Source: Triops longicaudatus (lineage: Eukaryota > Arthropoda > Branchiopoda > Notostraca > Triopsidae). Taken from it: a stretch of DNA of 64,000 nt. The notes beneath the pieces are model-generated. The model did no database searches and was not told the DNA's origin. It saw only the letters and a list, made by a program, of their open reading frames with translations. The stretch covers positions 310,001-374,000 of the forward strand of contig JAGQDJ010000046.1 of the NCBI GenBank assembly GCA_022885665.1, in the 5' to 3' direction. Positions 46,558-58,500 of this stretch are shown here, one piece after another. The position numbers were made by a program, and so were the translations under genes. Within the stretch, counting starts at the first letter, position 1. The number at the start of each line of letters is the position of its first letter.

Positions 46558-47954
46558 TTAAAAAATAACACGAATTGCGCCATCTTTTAGGGCTTAACGA
46601 CCATAAATAAAAAAATTCTTCAGCTGTTTTTGAAGCTTTTCACTGCTTCAGTGTCAGATGACGAAATGCAAGCATTTGTGGCCAGATTTCTTTACTCGCG
46701 ACCGAAAATTTCGCTGTGCGCGGGCAGAGCGAGTTATTCGTTCTGTGAAAAGTGATAATGATAATCTGGTAAACTATTTTTGCTATAATTGAGTAAAATA
46801 GGTACTAAAACTGGTTTTAAAGTTGCAAACAGAAATAGCAGAAGAAGAAAACTGTTTTGAGTAATTAAAAAAAATATTGGAAGTTGACACTTGTTTTGTG
46901 CTTTTTCGCTAATGAAGATGAGACTCAACAGTAGTTTTCTTTTTTTCAAAAGTAAACACTTGTCCCGTTTTTATTTATTTATTTTTGGAGTTGGCGAATC
47001 CGAAGAACTTCCGAAGATGTTGGGAAGTGGAGATCCCAATTCGCCAATACTTTGTCGAATTAGAAAAAAAAGGCTTGAACACTCCTGACCTTGCAAGTTG
47101 AATATAAATCCGACAATATAAATGCCCCCTTAAGGAGAAGCCGACTAGTCGGGCCCGGGTCCTTGTTTATATGCAGGTTCCGCTGTACAACATTCTTCTT
47201 ACATTTAATTCACACACGTGGCAATTTGAATTACGCAAAGTTTGAGTTATCATCGAGAAGAATCCTTTTATAATTATAGAAAATTGTTCAAAACTTTTTG
47301 TTTGGTAAAAAAGAGCGGTCGACTTAAACAACGAAGAAACTTTGTCAATAAAACTGATTTCAACAGTGAAGTGTCCGATTAATGGGAGGACTGCAAGAAA
47401 AGCAAGATGAATTTGTGCGGAGAAAATAATGTAAGGAAAATAATCTTTGTGGGAACCCGTTAGGAAAGTTCAGAAGAAAGCTTGATCCAAAGATCATCAG
47501 TATTTGCATTGTGTGTGTGTTATTTTTCGTATCAAAATTTCTCTTTACGCAGCTTGGTGTTTCATTTTTTACCCGAAGGGCAAACTGTAAGTACCGGAAA
47601 GTGCTCAGACAGCCTACAAGTAATTAGTGGTTATAAGAAGGAAACACCGGAAACGAGTACGGCATATTCGTGTGAACGAAACCACTTGATGTCTTCAATT
47701 CCGTTTTCTGGAAAGTGGCGTGATCAACGTATTATGAACTGGAAAGACACACATGGTCAGTGAAACATGCCCGTTATTGTCAGGTAAACAATATATAAGC
47801 AACTTTTCAGATTATGTATTTCGCTCGTGGCTTTTTTGCCTTCCGCCTTTTCAATACCCCTTCCCAGTAGACAGACTAGTTCCTTTCCATGAAACAAAAT
47901 CAATGAAGGCTTAAAACCCCAACCCATCTGAAACAAATGTGTTTTGCCTCGATC
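44324..47954. other. intergenic between RBM39 promoter and beta-tubulin 3' end
   Basis: No gene is recognised. The left end should hold the RBM39 promoter and perhaps 5' untranslated exons. A purine-rich degenerate stretch (about 45720-45910, GTGGAGAGTT-like units) and an (AAT)14 microsatellite are the only repeats that stand out. Confidence 0.45.
46515..46556 (+). repeat. (AAT)14 microsatellite
   Basis: Fourteen perfect AAT units, preceded by a short CA-rich run (46497-46510). Likely polymorphic; no function implied. Confidence 0.9.
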
Positions 47955-49477
47955 TTAAAACGGTTCATTTTCTTGCTCTTCTTCTTCGTCGTTAAAGTTG
48001 TTTATCTCATCGTCAACCGAAGCTTCCTGATATTGTTGGTATTCCGACACCAAATCATTCATATTGGACTCGGCTTCGGTGAATTCCATCTCGTCCATGC
48101 CTTCACCTGTATACCAATGCAAGAAAGCTTTTCGTCTGTACATGGCAGAGAATTGTTCGGAAATTCGTTTGAATAATTCTTGAATTGCTGTTGAGTTGCC
48201 AATAAAAGTTGCCGCCATTTTTAAGCCCCTAGGTGGAATATCACACACGGCTGTTTTCACATTATTAGGAATCCATTCTACGAAGTAGGCCGAGTTTTTG
48301 TTTTGGACATTTAGCATTTGTTCGTCAACTTCCTTCATAGACATCCGCCCTCGGAAGACGGCGGCCACGGTTAGGTACCTGCCGTGTCGGGGATCGCAGG
48401 CAGCCATCATATTTTTCGAATCAAACATTTGCTGAGTCAATTCAGGGACAGTCAAGGCTCGGTACTGTTGAGCTCCGCGGGCAGTCAAGGGTGCAAAGCC
48501 AGGCATGAAGAAATGCAAGCGTGGGAAGGGGACCATGTTGACCGCTAATTTCCGCAAGTCGGCGTTTAATTGCCCGGGAAATCGCAAGCACGTTGTAACG
48601 CCCGACATGGTTAAGGAAACTAAATGGTTCAAGTCTCCATACGTGGGAGTACCCAGTTTCAGTGTGCGAAAGCAAATATCGTACAATGCTTCGTTATCAA
48701 TGCAAAAGGTTTCATCCGTGTTTTCAACGAGCTGATGAACCGAAAGCGTAGCATTATAAGGTTCTACAACGGTATCGGAAACCTTGGGGGAAGGAACCAC
48801 GGAAAAAGTGTTCATAATGCGATCAGGATATTCTTCCCGAATCTTGGAAATCAACAGCGTGCCCATGCCGGACCCAGTTCCTCCTCCCAAGGAGTGAGTC
48901 AATTGGAAACCCTATTAATACAGGCAGTGAAGCGTAAACGACATTTCGTTACCTTGAACTCAAAACTGTGGAAATCGTACAAACTTGGGCGTCTTTTTCG
49001 TTTTGTTACCTGCAAGCAGTCACAGTTTTCGGCTTCCTTTCTAACCACATCCAGGACATTGTCGACCAATTCAGCGCCTTCAGTGTAATGCCCTTTCGCC
49101 CAATTATTGCCTGCTCCGCTTTGACCAAATACAAAATTGTCGGGACGAAATAATTGACCATACGGCCCTGAACGGACAGAATCCATGGTTCCAGGCTCCA
49201 GGTCCACCAAAATGGCACGGGGAACATATTTATTCCCACTGGCTTCATTATAATACACGTCTGCACGTTCTAATTGCAAATCTGACTCCCCTTTGTAAAC
49301 TCCTGTGGGTTCGATGCCGTGTTCATCGGAGATAATTTCCCAAAACTATTTTTTTTTTGTAATCAGGAATCGGGTTAGAATGCATTTAAAAAAAATTAAA
49401 AGCTAAGTTCAGAAAGATACCTTAGCACCGATTTGGTTACCACACTGGCCAACTTGCAGATGAACTATTTCACGCAT
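47955..49477 (-). CDS. beta-tubulin
   Basis: GTP-binding subunit of microtubules. Three exons (49477-49421, 49345-49010, 48911-47955) give 449 residues, the normal size. The N-terminal MREI tetrapeptide, which mediates co-translational autoregulation of tubulin mRNA, is intact. GQCGNQIG, the tubulin signature GGGTGSGMG, RLHFFMPGFAPL and KMAATFIGNSTAIQELF are all conserved. The C-terminal tail after EYQQYQ is unusual: it reads EASVDDEINNFNDEEEE and ends NEPF, without the EGEF-type axonemal motif. The position of intron 1 after codon 19 is typical for beta-tubulins. Introns are 75 and 98 nt. Which isotype it is cannot be decided here. Confidence 0.97.
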
Positions 49478-49570
49478 GACGAATAACTTCTAAGGAAATT
49501 ACTATTGAGGATACGTTCGCACCGTCACACCCCGACTTGAATTGGGCTTGCGGAGCTTCTCGTAACCAGT

Positions 49571-49578
49571 CTTATATA
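49571..49578 (-). promoter_or_regulatory. candidate TATA box of the beta-tubulin gene
   Basis: TATATAAG on the minus strand, about 95 bp upstream of the tubulin start codon, leaving room for a 5' leader of some 65 nt. Sequence match and spacing only. Confidence 0.45.
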
Positions 49579-49914
49579 CCCAAGTCACTATAGCCTGTAG
49601 TCCTTAAGAAAGCTGCAGGTGCACGGGGTATGGCTCAGTTCAGTGACTAAAGGTTGTGGTCTCGTATTTACCGCTTAAGGCACGTTGTCAATGAAGCAAA
49701 ACTCTTGCTCCGAAACACATTCGAGCCATGAAAATGAAGAGTTAAGTTTCAAAAACTTATGTATTAAGAACAAAACTTATTGCCCTTAAATATTGCACCT
49801 GGGCTTAATCACACTTTTAAAATGGTATTTTGATATAACTTGAAAGCAAACAGTACTGAAACGAACGTTAAACCAAATGCGTTAAAATAATATTTCTTCC
49901 AATAGTCGTCATTC

Positions 49915-50972
49915 TTAACCGAGGAGTAGAGTAGCATTTCCAGAACTCGTCTCTGTGTTGACTTCAACCTCTTGAACATAAAAAGCACAAAAGTTGTCTT
50001 GAGATTCGCTCTTCTGAGTTGAGAACGATTCGGATGGGCGTAACTGCCATACAATCCCAGGAGTCGTCTCATGCCCAAGAAAGTCCGTTTCTGGGAAAAA
50101 TATGCTGTCTTCTCCGAAATCGCTGTGTAAGGTTGTAGCCTGTCCCGCGTGCGAGTCAGGTGAAGTATAAATGTTAGAAACATTTATGTCCGAATTAGGT
50201 TCTGTTTGCGGTAATTTGGTTGGATCGATAGGATCAAATGGTTGCAGTACGCTGTATGAAAGGCTTTCAAAGTTGCCAAAATACTCCTCTTGTAAGGGTA
50301 TAACGTCTACTGACAGATCATTCAGATGACATTGCGAAACTACTTCATTTTCGTGTAGATAAGAACTATCGGGATTTTCTAGGTAGAAATCAGGTGACGA
50401 TTCTGATTTCAATGAAGGAAGTTGCGAATTTTTCGCTGGCTGAAGAGAGTCTGTTTTCATCTAGAATGAAAACAATTTAGCCTATCTATAGTACGCGTTT
50501 TTTTTATGTATACCTGCAATGAAACGGTCTTGGTTCCTTTTTTAACGCGAAACGTTGGTGTTGCTCCATTCTCTTCCTTGAAAATATGCCCACTTGTCTT
50601 CTTTTTAGATGAAGTGTGGCGTTGAACAGAATCGAGGAAGTCCGGTCTAGATCTCATGAAAAAGGGATGCCAGTACTCAAAAACAGCTTCCCTGTTTTGA
50701 GTTATAGTGTCTGCGTTTAAAGACGATTTTGGTTGCCTTCCTTTCTTCGACATAATTCGAAAACCGTAAAGATGCAATTGCCGAATGAAACTGTTCACCG
50801 ACTTAGTTTTAAAAGGGTTCGATTCCATTCTGGCTAAAAAGGCCTGTAATGCTTGACGATCGAGTCGTATCGCAGTCCCCTCGGCATTCCATTCCAAGGC
50901 CGCGCCCGCTTCGCCCTTTATCAATAAGCTATGAAGCTTATTAGGAAATCGCCATTGACGGGAGTTAACCAT
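49915..50972 (-). CDS. HSF-type DNA-binding domain protein
   Basis: Contains one heat-shock-factor winged-helix DNA-binding domain. Two exons (50972-50514 and 50460-49915) give 334 residues. The domain spans about residues 5-110: RQWRFPNKLHSLL, LEWNAEGTAIRLD, FKTKSVNSFIRQLHLYGF (recognition helix) and the wing ending EYWHPFFMRSRPDFL. The remainder is acidic and Ser/Pro-rich. I see no heptad HR-A/B oligomerisation region after the domain, so it is not a classic trimeric HSF1. It resembles the HSFY/HSF5-like side branch, but I cannot place it. The intron is 53 nt. It is head-to-head with GMD, whose first alternative exon starts 465 bp away. Confidence 0.85.
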
Positions 50973-51436
50973 ACCTAACAGGAAAATATTGGTGCTGCAT
51001 ACGAGGATGAATAGGACAAAAACTTCCAGTTGAAAAAAGCTTTCTCAATTCATGAAAAATAGTCCTAAGCAAAAGACGTCATCATAAAATTTTCATATGC
51101 GTTGTCAAACGGACAGGTGTTTTCCTGAGCGTGAATTCCATTTGCTTTTCAAGTGCTACGTGGAACTTGTTATCAAACGCTGGTATTACAACGAGTATAG
51201 CGAAACGCAAGCTACGGAAAGTGAACTGATAAATGTAGACTAGATAATCCCATGCAAACGAAAGGAATGAAAATGCCGAAATGAAAAGCTGGATTCATGT
51301 AACAATCCACGTAAATTTCTCCCTCTCTGCTGGAACATACGTTTATGCTTAAGCAGCAACGAGTCTTCATACAGTTTGTGCTGAGCAGCTGCACGGAATA
51401 CAGCAAGTAATTACGCGGAGGGGGAAGAAAAAGACA
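50973..51436. promoter_or_regulatory. divergent promoter region, HSF-domain gene and GMD
   Basis: Lies between the start codons of two oppositely oriented genes. No defined element was recognised; the role is positional inference. The short minus-strand open frames here lack any known motif. Confidence 0.4.
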
Positions 51437-51505
51437 ATGGCTTTACGCGACAAGACTACCGTAGCACGAAGGAACGTAGCGTTGCTTACGGGAGTTACTG
51501 GACAG
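51437..51505 (+). CDS. GMDS: GMD alternative first exon (distal)
   Basis: ATG followed by 23 codons: MALRDKTTVARR, then NVALLTGVTGQ, ending at donor CAG/GTATAT in phase 0. The last eleven residues correspond exactly to the start of the Rossmann fold in GMD (human NVALITGITGQ), and the next GMD exon begins DGSYLAEF. It therefore works as a first exon in place of the one at 52007-52084. Of the two copies it is closer to the human sequence in NVAL. Confidence 0.8.
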
Positions 51506-52006
51506 GTATATTTCTGGAAATTAACCCTAACATGCACTGAGCAGAATGAAGTCGTATCTTGAAAAACTTCCAAAATTACATTAATTTGTTAACTAAATTA
51601 CGCTTAATTTTGTCATTTTACTTATAATGTTTTGCGTTTGAATGCCCGCTTACGATTTAACTTCAAGACGCGCAAAATTAAAAAACGCGCACAAATCACT
51701 ATTTAAAAGAGGGTGTAAGATTTTAGGACGCAATGGAAACTTAAGATTTACTTTATTGCATTTATATTAAATTTAACAGTGTATCGTACTTACTTCTTTA
51801 AACAATCCGCTAATAACTGGAGGCAATGATTGTTACACTGCACTCGGCGTCACAAGTGCTGGGGAAAAGGAATTCCGTTTGCTCGTTTCAAACTTGCCGC
51901 AAATTCCGTCCGCTGCTGTTGTCATGGTGACGGTAATGCGAGGGCCACGTCGCTACTCTTATCGTGTTGTTTGTGATTGTCACTGCCTCTTTCTATCTGA
52001 AGTAAA

Positions 52007-54892
52007 ATGGCTTTCGCTAACTCAAATGGTGGTTACGCGAACGGTAGTCGTAAAGCGGCATTAATTACGGGCATTACGGGACAAGTATGAACACAGACTT
52101 GTTAGTTAGAAGTCTTATTTAGGTGAATAAGCCGAACATACTCTGTTCACTTTTTGTAGGATGGATCATATTTAGCCGAATTTTTGCTCAGCAAAGGCTA
52201 TGAAGTTCATGGTATTCTTCGACGCTCAAGCTCCTTCAACACTGGACGCATTCAGCATTTATACGCTGACCCAAAATCTCATACAGAAGGCTCCATGCAT
52301 TTGCATTATGGAGATTTAACAGACAGTTCTTGTCTAGTTAAGATTATTTCTGAAGTTCGACCAACAGAAATATACAATTTGGGTGCACAAAGCCACGTCA
52401 AAGTATCATTTGACTTAGCTGAGTATACTGCCAACGTGGACGCTCTGGGTACACTACGTATTCTAGATGCCATCCGCACATGTGGGTTAGAAAAACAAGT
52501 CAAGTTTTACCAAGCGTCGACATCTGAGCTCTATGGTAAAGTCCAAGAAGTGCCTCAGAGTGAGAAGACCCCCTTTTATCCTAGATCTCCTTATGGTAAG
52601 GCTAGCTCTACCTTGATTTCTCGTTTCAACCTAGAACACATCTTCTTGAAGGTGCTGCTAAATTGTATGCCTATTGGATTGTGGTCAATTATCGCGAAGC
52701 TTACGGACTTTTTGCTTGCAACGGCATACTTTTTAACCATGAAAGCCCTCGTCGAGGCGAAACCTTCGTCACTCGTAAAATTACGCGATCAGTTGCTAAG
52801 ATCGCGTTAGGACAAATGGAGTATTTTGAATTGGGTAATCTGGATGCAAAACGCGACTGGGGCCACGCTAAAGACTACGTTGAAGTATGCCAAAATTAAG
52901 TTAGTTTATGTGACTAAAGCTATTTTTGCTGCACCTAGGCTATGTGGGCTATGCTACAGCAAGAGACAGCGGAAGATTTTGTGATTGCTACGGGTGAGAC
53001 ACATAGCGTCCGAGAGTTTGTAGAAGAAGCGTTTAAGTTAGTCGATCGAACCATCGTATGGGAAGGGGAAGGTGTAAATGAAATTGGTCGCGAAAAGGAA
53101 ACAGGCGTCGTTCGCGTGAAAGTTAATCCGAAGTATTACCGACCCACGGAAGTTGTAAGTGATTTGTCTTTTCTCTAAATTTCGTAGCTTTTCGATAAAT
53201 TAAAAAGTGTCAGGTAAAAAGCAAAATAATTATAATGAAATAGTTAAACCAGGAAAAAAGAAGTTGCATAAAATGGAATACAGGCGACTCTCATTTAGAG
53301 GAAAGACAGTTGCCGAAAATACCTGATAAACTAAGGCTATCATCTCACCACATAATTTAAGCGTTGTGGGACTAGTACTAGGCCGACAATTTTCTCGTAA
53401 TCTGCTTCAAAGATGTAGCCTATCCGAGCCGCATAAATGCGAGTTTCCGACAGTATGTATACACATAAAATAATCGTATAAATGTAATCTTGGAATAACT
53501 GCCAGCAATATTTTAAATCAAATACTGTATCTGTCCTTCGAAGTCAGTTGTCACATTTTCCCATTTGAACCATGTCAGAACCTTTTCCTTCGACACGTTT
53601 GCTTTGTGTGCAGGCTGTAAAGTATAAATGTTAGAAGAATGGAACTTATTTGAACGTTCCCTACGCCAAAGGTGTCTTTTCGACGGGATAGTAGATTCTG
53701 TTTTCAGTTTAGGGCTGAAAACGGTTCGACGCGACTTGCTGACTTTCGAAACCGAATCGTTCATTGCCAAATCCAAGTCAGTCGGTCGTGTCAAACCAGC
53801 TAAGTGTAGGTTTGGTTGATAACTCGATGAAACACATGGAGTCCATGGACCTCTGTACCCATTGAGGCTAGGGGCTCACCCCAAACAAACTGTAATTCCA
53901 TAATGGGAAAGATAGGAGGAATTTTAAATATCCCCCCACCCCCTCCAAAAAAGGGTATTCCGCTGACCACATGTGCATAATGGCGTTATGCTAAAAACTG
54001 ATAGAAGCGCGTCGTCAGCAATATTCGTTGTCTATATTAATGTCCACTCGAAAGTAATTTTGTACACAACTTTTGTTGTGCAAGTTGCTAGCACCTGAGC
54101 GCTTTTTATCCGTAAACATGTCAAGATTGTCTGTAGAGAAGAGTTCCGGCGTGATAAAAGCAAGTGGTGATTAATCAGATCACCAAGAGTAATTTTCAAA
54201 TATTTACCTTGACGGAAGTTTATCTATTGATTAGTGATGAATTATTCTTGTGATTTGTTCTAAATAAGCTATGGCTCAGACTGATCCCTAGGGAGAGTTG
54301 CGGTCTCCAAAGGGCGCCGAATGTAATCAGATGTCATTACGGCAGTCATCATATTCAATAAATGGTTTGTTGAACCATCTACTGACGCCATACTGTAAAG
54401 AAGTGGAATTCTGAGCTAGCTACTAGCGGATTATTATGTAAAGCGCTTACTATAGCACGAAGTATATTTTGCATCGCCATAATTTTCCCTTCAAGCGTTT
54501 TACAAACAAATAAGAATTTTGATTCTTAACATAAAGCAAAATTTTGCTACCAGCTTCGTTTTCGAATGTAAGCTTCTAAAAGAATATCAGTGAAATTCTA
54601 TAATATTTTGAAGTTGAAGCTCACGGTTGAAAATACTCTAGTGGCTAACTTTACAACTAATGAAAGCGCGAACTTCAAATAGTTGTTTCCATTATTAGGA
54701 GTTGCTGCTGGGTGACCCCACGAAAGCTAAAGAGAAACTGGGATGGAGAGTTAGCACAGACTTTTTGGTAAAATTTATTGAATCGGAGCATCAGCTAATA
54801 TATTCACCTAATACAAAACTGTTTTCCAGACGTTGGTCAAGGACATGGTTACTTCCGATATGGAGCTTATGCGCAAGAACCCTTCCGCGTAA
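52007..54892 (+). CDS. GMDS: GDP-mannose 4,6-dehydratase
   Basis: An NADP-dependent short-chain dehydratase that converts GDP-mannose to GDP-4-keto-6-deoxymannose, the first step of de novo GDP-fucose synthesis in the cytosol. Exons 52007-52084, 52160-52595, 52652-52884, 52939-53154, 54699-54767 and 54830-54892 give 364 residues (human about 372). The NADP loop is TGITGQDG. RRSSSFNTGRI, YNLGAQSHV, the catalytic TSELYG and the YGAAK (YxxxK) motif follow. FNHESPRRG, NLDAKRDWGHAKDYVEAMW, FVIATGE and YYRPTEV are all conserved. The protein ends KNPSA. A second first exon (51437-51505) can replace the first one. Intron 4 is 1.5 kb; the others, apart from the intron after the distal first exon, are 54-75 nt. 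The product feeds fucosylation, including O-fucose on Notch EGF repeats. Confidence 0.96.
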
Positions 54893-55505
54893 AACTTTTC
54901 AAATCAAGTATTCCTGGACGCACCTCAGTGCAAGTGCAAGCGTGCCTTTCGAGTTGTCGATATATGGACACAGAATTTATTCAATGAAAGAACGCAGAAA
55001 ACGTCAAATGACCAATAAGGTATTTGAAAAGTGTGTTTCCAGCTGACTCTGCACATTCCGTAACAAAAGTCCGTTAGACTGGGAAAAGTTAAATCTATAA
55101 TACACTGTTGAAACAGCTTTACAATCTGAGGTTGGTGAAGGGAAGAAAAAAAAGGCCAGAAAATACAGTTTTTTGTGTGATGTAATATGTAAAGGAAGTT
55201 TGCACACATTCTCTTGGACTTCTCTTTAAACGTAAACATGTTCACGTTAACAAGGTAAGCCTTTCATTTGAATTGTTTATGTTTATAACCTGCCCAAAGA
55301 CGAGAGAAAACTGACTTGGGAGTCAGCCTGCCGAGATCGGCACGCACGCTCTCCGAACATACAAACAAACAAACATTGCTTCCCCACATATCTTTTGCAC
55401 ATACACAAACATCTCCCCCAAAATCGTTTAGGCTTTCCTTAAAATAACAAACAATTCACTGCATGTACGTCCGCTTGCGATCGCGCTCAACTTTTCCAAT
55501 CGTAT
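54893..55505. other. convergent 3' region of GMD and the forkhead gene
   Basis: No gene is recognised. The two genes end toward each other here. The minus-strand open frames at 54925-55245 have no known content. Confidence 0.45.
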
Positions 55506-58500
55506 TTAACTTAATAAGCGCTCGATAGCAAAGGATAAGATAGGCTGCTGCGAGGGTTTCGGCGAATCGGAGCGAGTCAGCGGTGTGGAACCCGGGCACG
55601 GAACACCGGCGAAGTCATCACTCTCTACGGCAATGGAGCCGTTCTCTGCACGTGGTTTAGGACGTCGTCTGCGTCGCCGATAGTTACCTTGCTCGAACAT
55701 ATCCAAGCACGAAGGATCGAGCATCCAAAAGGCGCCTTTTCCTGGGTTTCGATTGCTGCCGTCTGATGATTTTTGCTTGTTTCGAGCGATTTTAACGAAA
55801 CAGGGATTTAAACTGAGATTGTGGCGAATGGAATTCTGCCATCCCTGCCTATTTTCGCGAAAATATGGGAAACGATCCATGATGTAGTGGTAGATACCGC
55901 TTAAGGTAAGCTTTTTCTCAGGTGACGACTGTATCGCCATGGCAATCAAAGCAATGTATGAATATGGCGGTTTCTCGGCGTACTGCGACTGGGTTACCGG
56001 CGAAAATTCACCTAAGAAATTGGGTAGCGATCTAGTTAGAAAGATTCGAACAAAAAATGGAAGAAAATATTCACGACGTTCATAGTCCAAGTTCAAGTGT
56101 AGGGAAGTATCAAACAAATAGTACAGTATCAATGACTGAGTATGAAAACTGAAGAAGTAGTTTTGACAGCAACGCAAATAGAAAAGCATGTTTGCTTCTG
56201 TTAATTATTTAAATTGCGATACCACTGTAGCGCTGTCCAAAATATGAGCATTTGCTCGTTTATTAAACACTTACTTGTTACGTATATTTGTTCCTACACA
56301 TGTGTTCCTATCAGTATTTATATTTGTGCTGATATTAAAGTATCCATGTGTCTGTTTAATGACTTACTGTAAATAATGTACTTTTGCTTCCAATCAGTGT
56401 AGAATTTTCCTGAATAACTTCCCATTACTAACACAGACTGCTTTATGTCTACTCTTCAGTAGGATTCGCTTTCGGCTGTAGCACAGGATTATCCCAGGAT
56501 TGAAATTGTCCTATCCTGATTGAAACATTTCTAAAAAAAGCCTCACAGGTGCAATATGCTCTTAATTGTCACTTTTCCTGTTGCAAAATAAAGCAATTTT
56601 GTCCACTGTCATTTTGTTGGGCAGAACGGAAATTCTGTCCTAAAATACGCAAATACTTGATACTGAACCTGTGATTTTTTGACACCATAACTCCGATTTT
56701 TACTTCGCTACCAGTTTTGATTTCTACTTAAGTACGAATGACCCAAAATGCAACATTTCACTATTAACAAGAAAATTGTTATACTATCATCGCAGTTGCG
56801 AGATAGCCAATTGTTTATTACTACTTTCCACTAACGGTCGTACAAGATCTCACGAACTCAGTATTTTTCCTACTATAACAGAGCTCCAATTTGATCAACC
56901 CCATTTATGGAAACACTCAGTTACGTCAACCATCTCTGTAAACACTTTCGACGGTTCTTTACCTTAATTCCGAAGCACTTATCGCGGTGTCATATATGTT
57001 ATGAATTCTCCTAAAAGAGTAACAGAAAAGTAGTTATTCTGTAAAAAAGGACGTGCATTTGCGATTATGTGTGGTTGAAATTTCTTTATAATATTCCTAA
57101 TGTACTGAACGTGTATTCTGTTTTGTCAGTCATCAAGATTTGTCAATCACTAATTGACTGACTGACAAAACTGGAGTTCTGCTACCACCGTGTCTTCCGT
57201 TAATGAAGCTATGGTGGCTTGACTTAAAGTCTTCAACTCTAACCAATAGGTCCTATCCTCTTTTAACATAATTATATAAAAGTTCGTGTTACTACTGTTT
57301 GCATTTTTTATATGTATGCTCAGATATTCGTTTCGAGGTAGCAAAACTGTACAACTTTGCCTTTGGTTTGCATAATTGCTGGCTAGTTCAACGACAGTTG
57401 GAAACCTTCGTGTTTTTTTTTTTTTATTTTTTTTTTATTTTGCCAAAAAAGGCAAAAATGGAAGACCTATGCACTTTTCTAATTTTGCTGTTACTGTAAT
57501 ATCTATACTTCTCGCTCAGCCCACACCCATTTTCGTCACATTAGCTTCTCTCAATTCACCTTCATGGGCAAAACTCAATTTCTACTTTATAGTTGTGCCT
57601 CATATAACGAACGCATTCTCCTAACACGAACTACGGGTTGGGTGTCCAAGCAGTTTTCAGACGTTAAAACGGAATAATAAAAACATAAATAACAAAAATA
57701 ACTATAATAAATCCAACAATCAACAAGATACCATGGCCGAAAGAAACACGAGTCAATCGTATTACAGTTCAGTATGGACTAAGGGCTAAGGATGGCAACG
57801 ACTGAAACAGTTTTGCCCACAAAATTTAGTACTTGTATCCCGCGTGATGAATTGAATATAAAACATTTCTTCGCTGATAGCCGTGAATCTGAGAAGTTGC
57901 TTCTAGTTCAAATCCATGAAAGACAAACGGAATGAGACTCAGTAGATAAAATAATTGATTGCGAGGAACGCATGGTTGTACACGAAATTTTTAAGCCTCC
58001 GAATAAATAAAAGTAAAAATTTATTTAACAGAAAGTAATAAAAAGTACCAAACAACTTTGAAAAATCATTCTTGAAATTTCTGAATCGTTGTATTTAATA
58101 TTTTAAATAGAGGTATACTCGAAACTTTTCAATCACACTCCCCTTGCACTTCTTTTCTTTGAGAGCTAAACAGCCCTTTAACAGCAATGTACAAGAAAGT
58201 CTTTTTTAATTTCCTTTTCTTGCATGTATATTTTCTAGCTTTTGGTGCTATTTTTAATGGAATGCATTTGCGCCCCTGGGTCGACGAATTAAAAATCTCA
58301 GCGATGGAAATTCCACAAAAATGATATAAGTAAATACATTTTAAAATATCAAATAAAAAATGGGCCATTGTAACCGTGATAATGGAGTTCTGAACCTTTA
58401 TATGACGCTATTGTTTCTTGGAAGTTCCGCTGAAAAAAAAAATCGGTGTCTTGCTTAACAAACCAAACACGATTCCATAAACATGTAGGCAATTCTTCGC

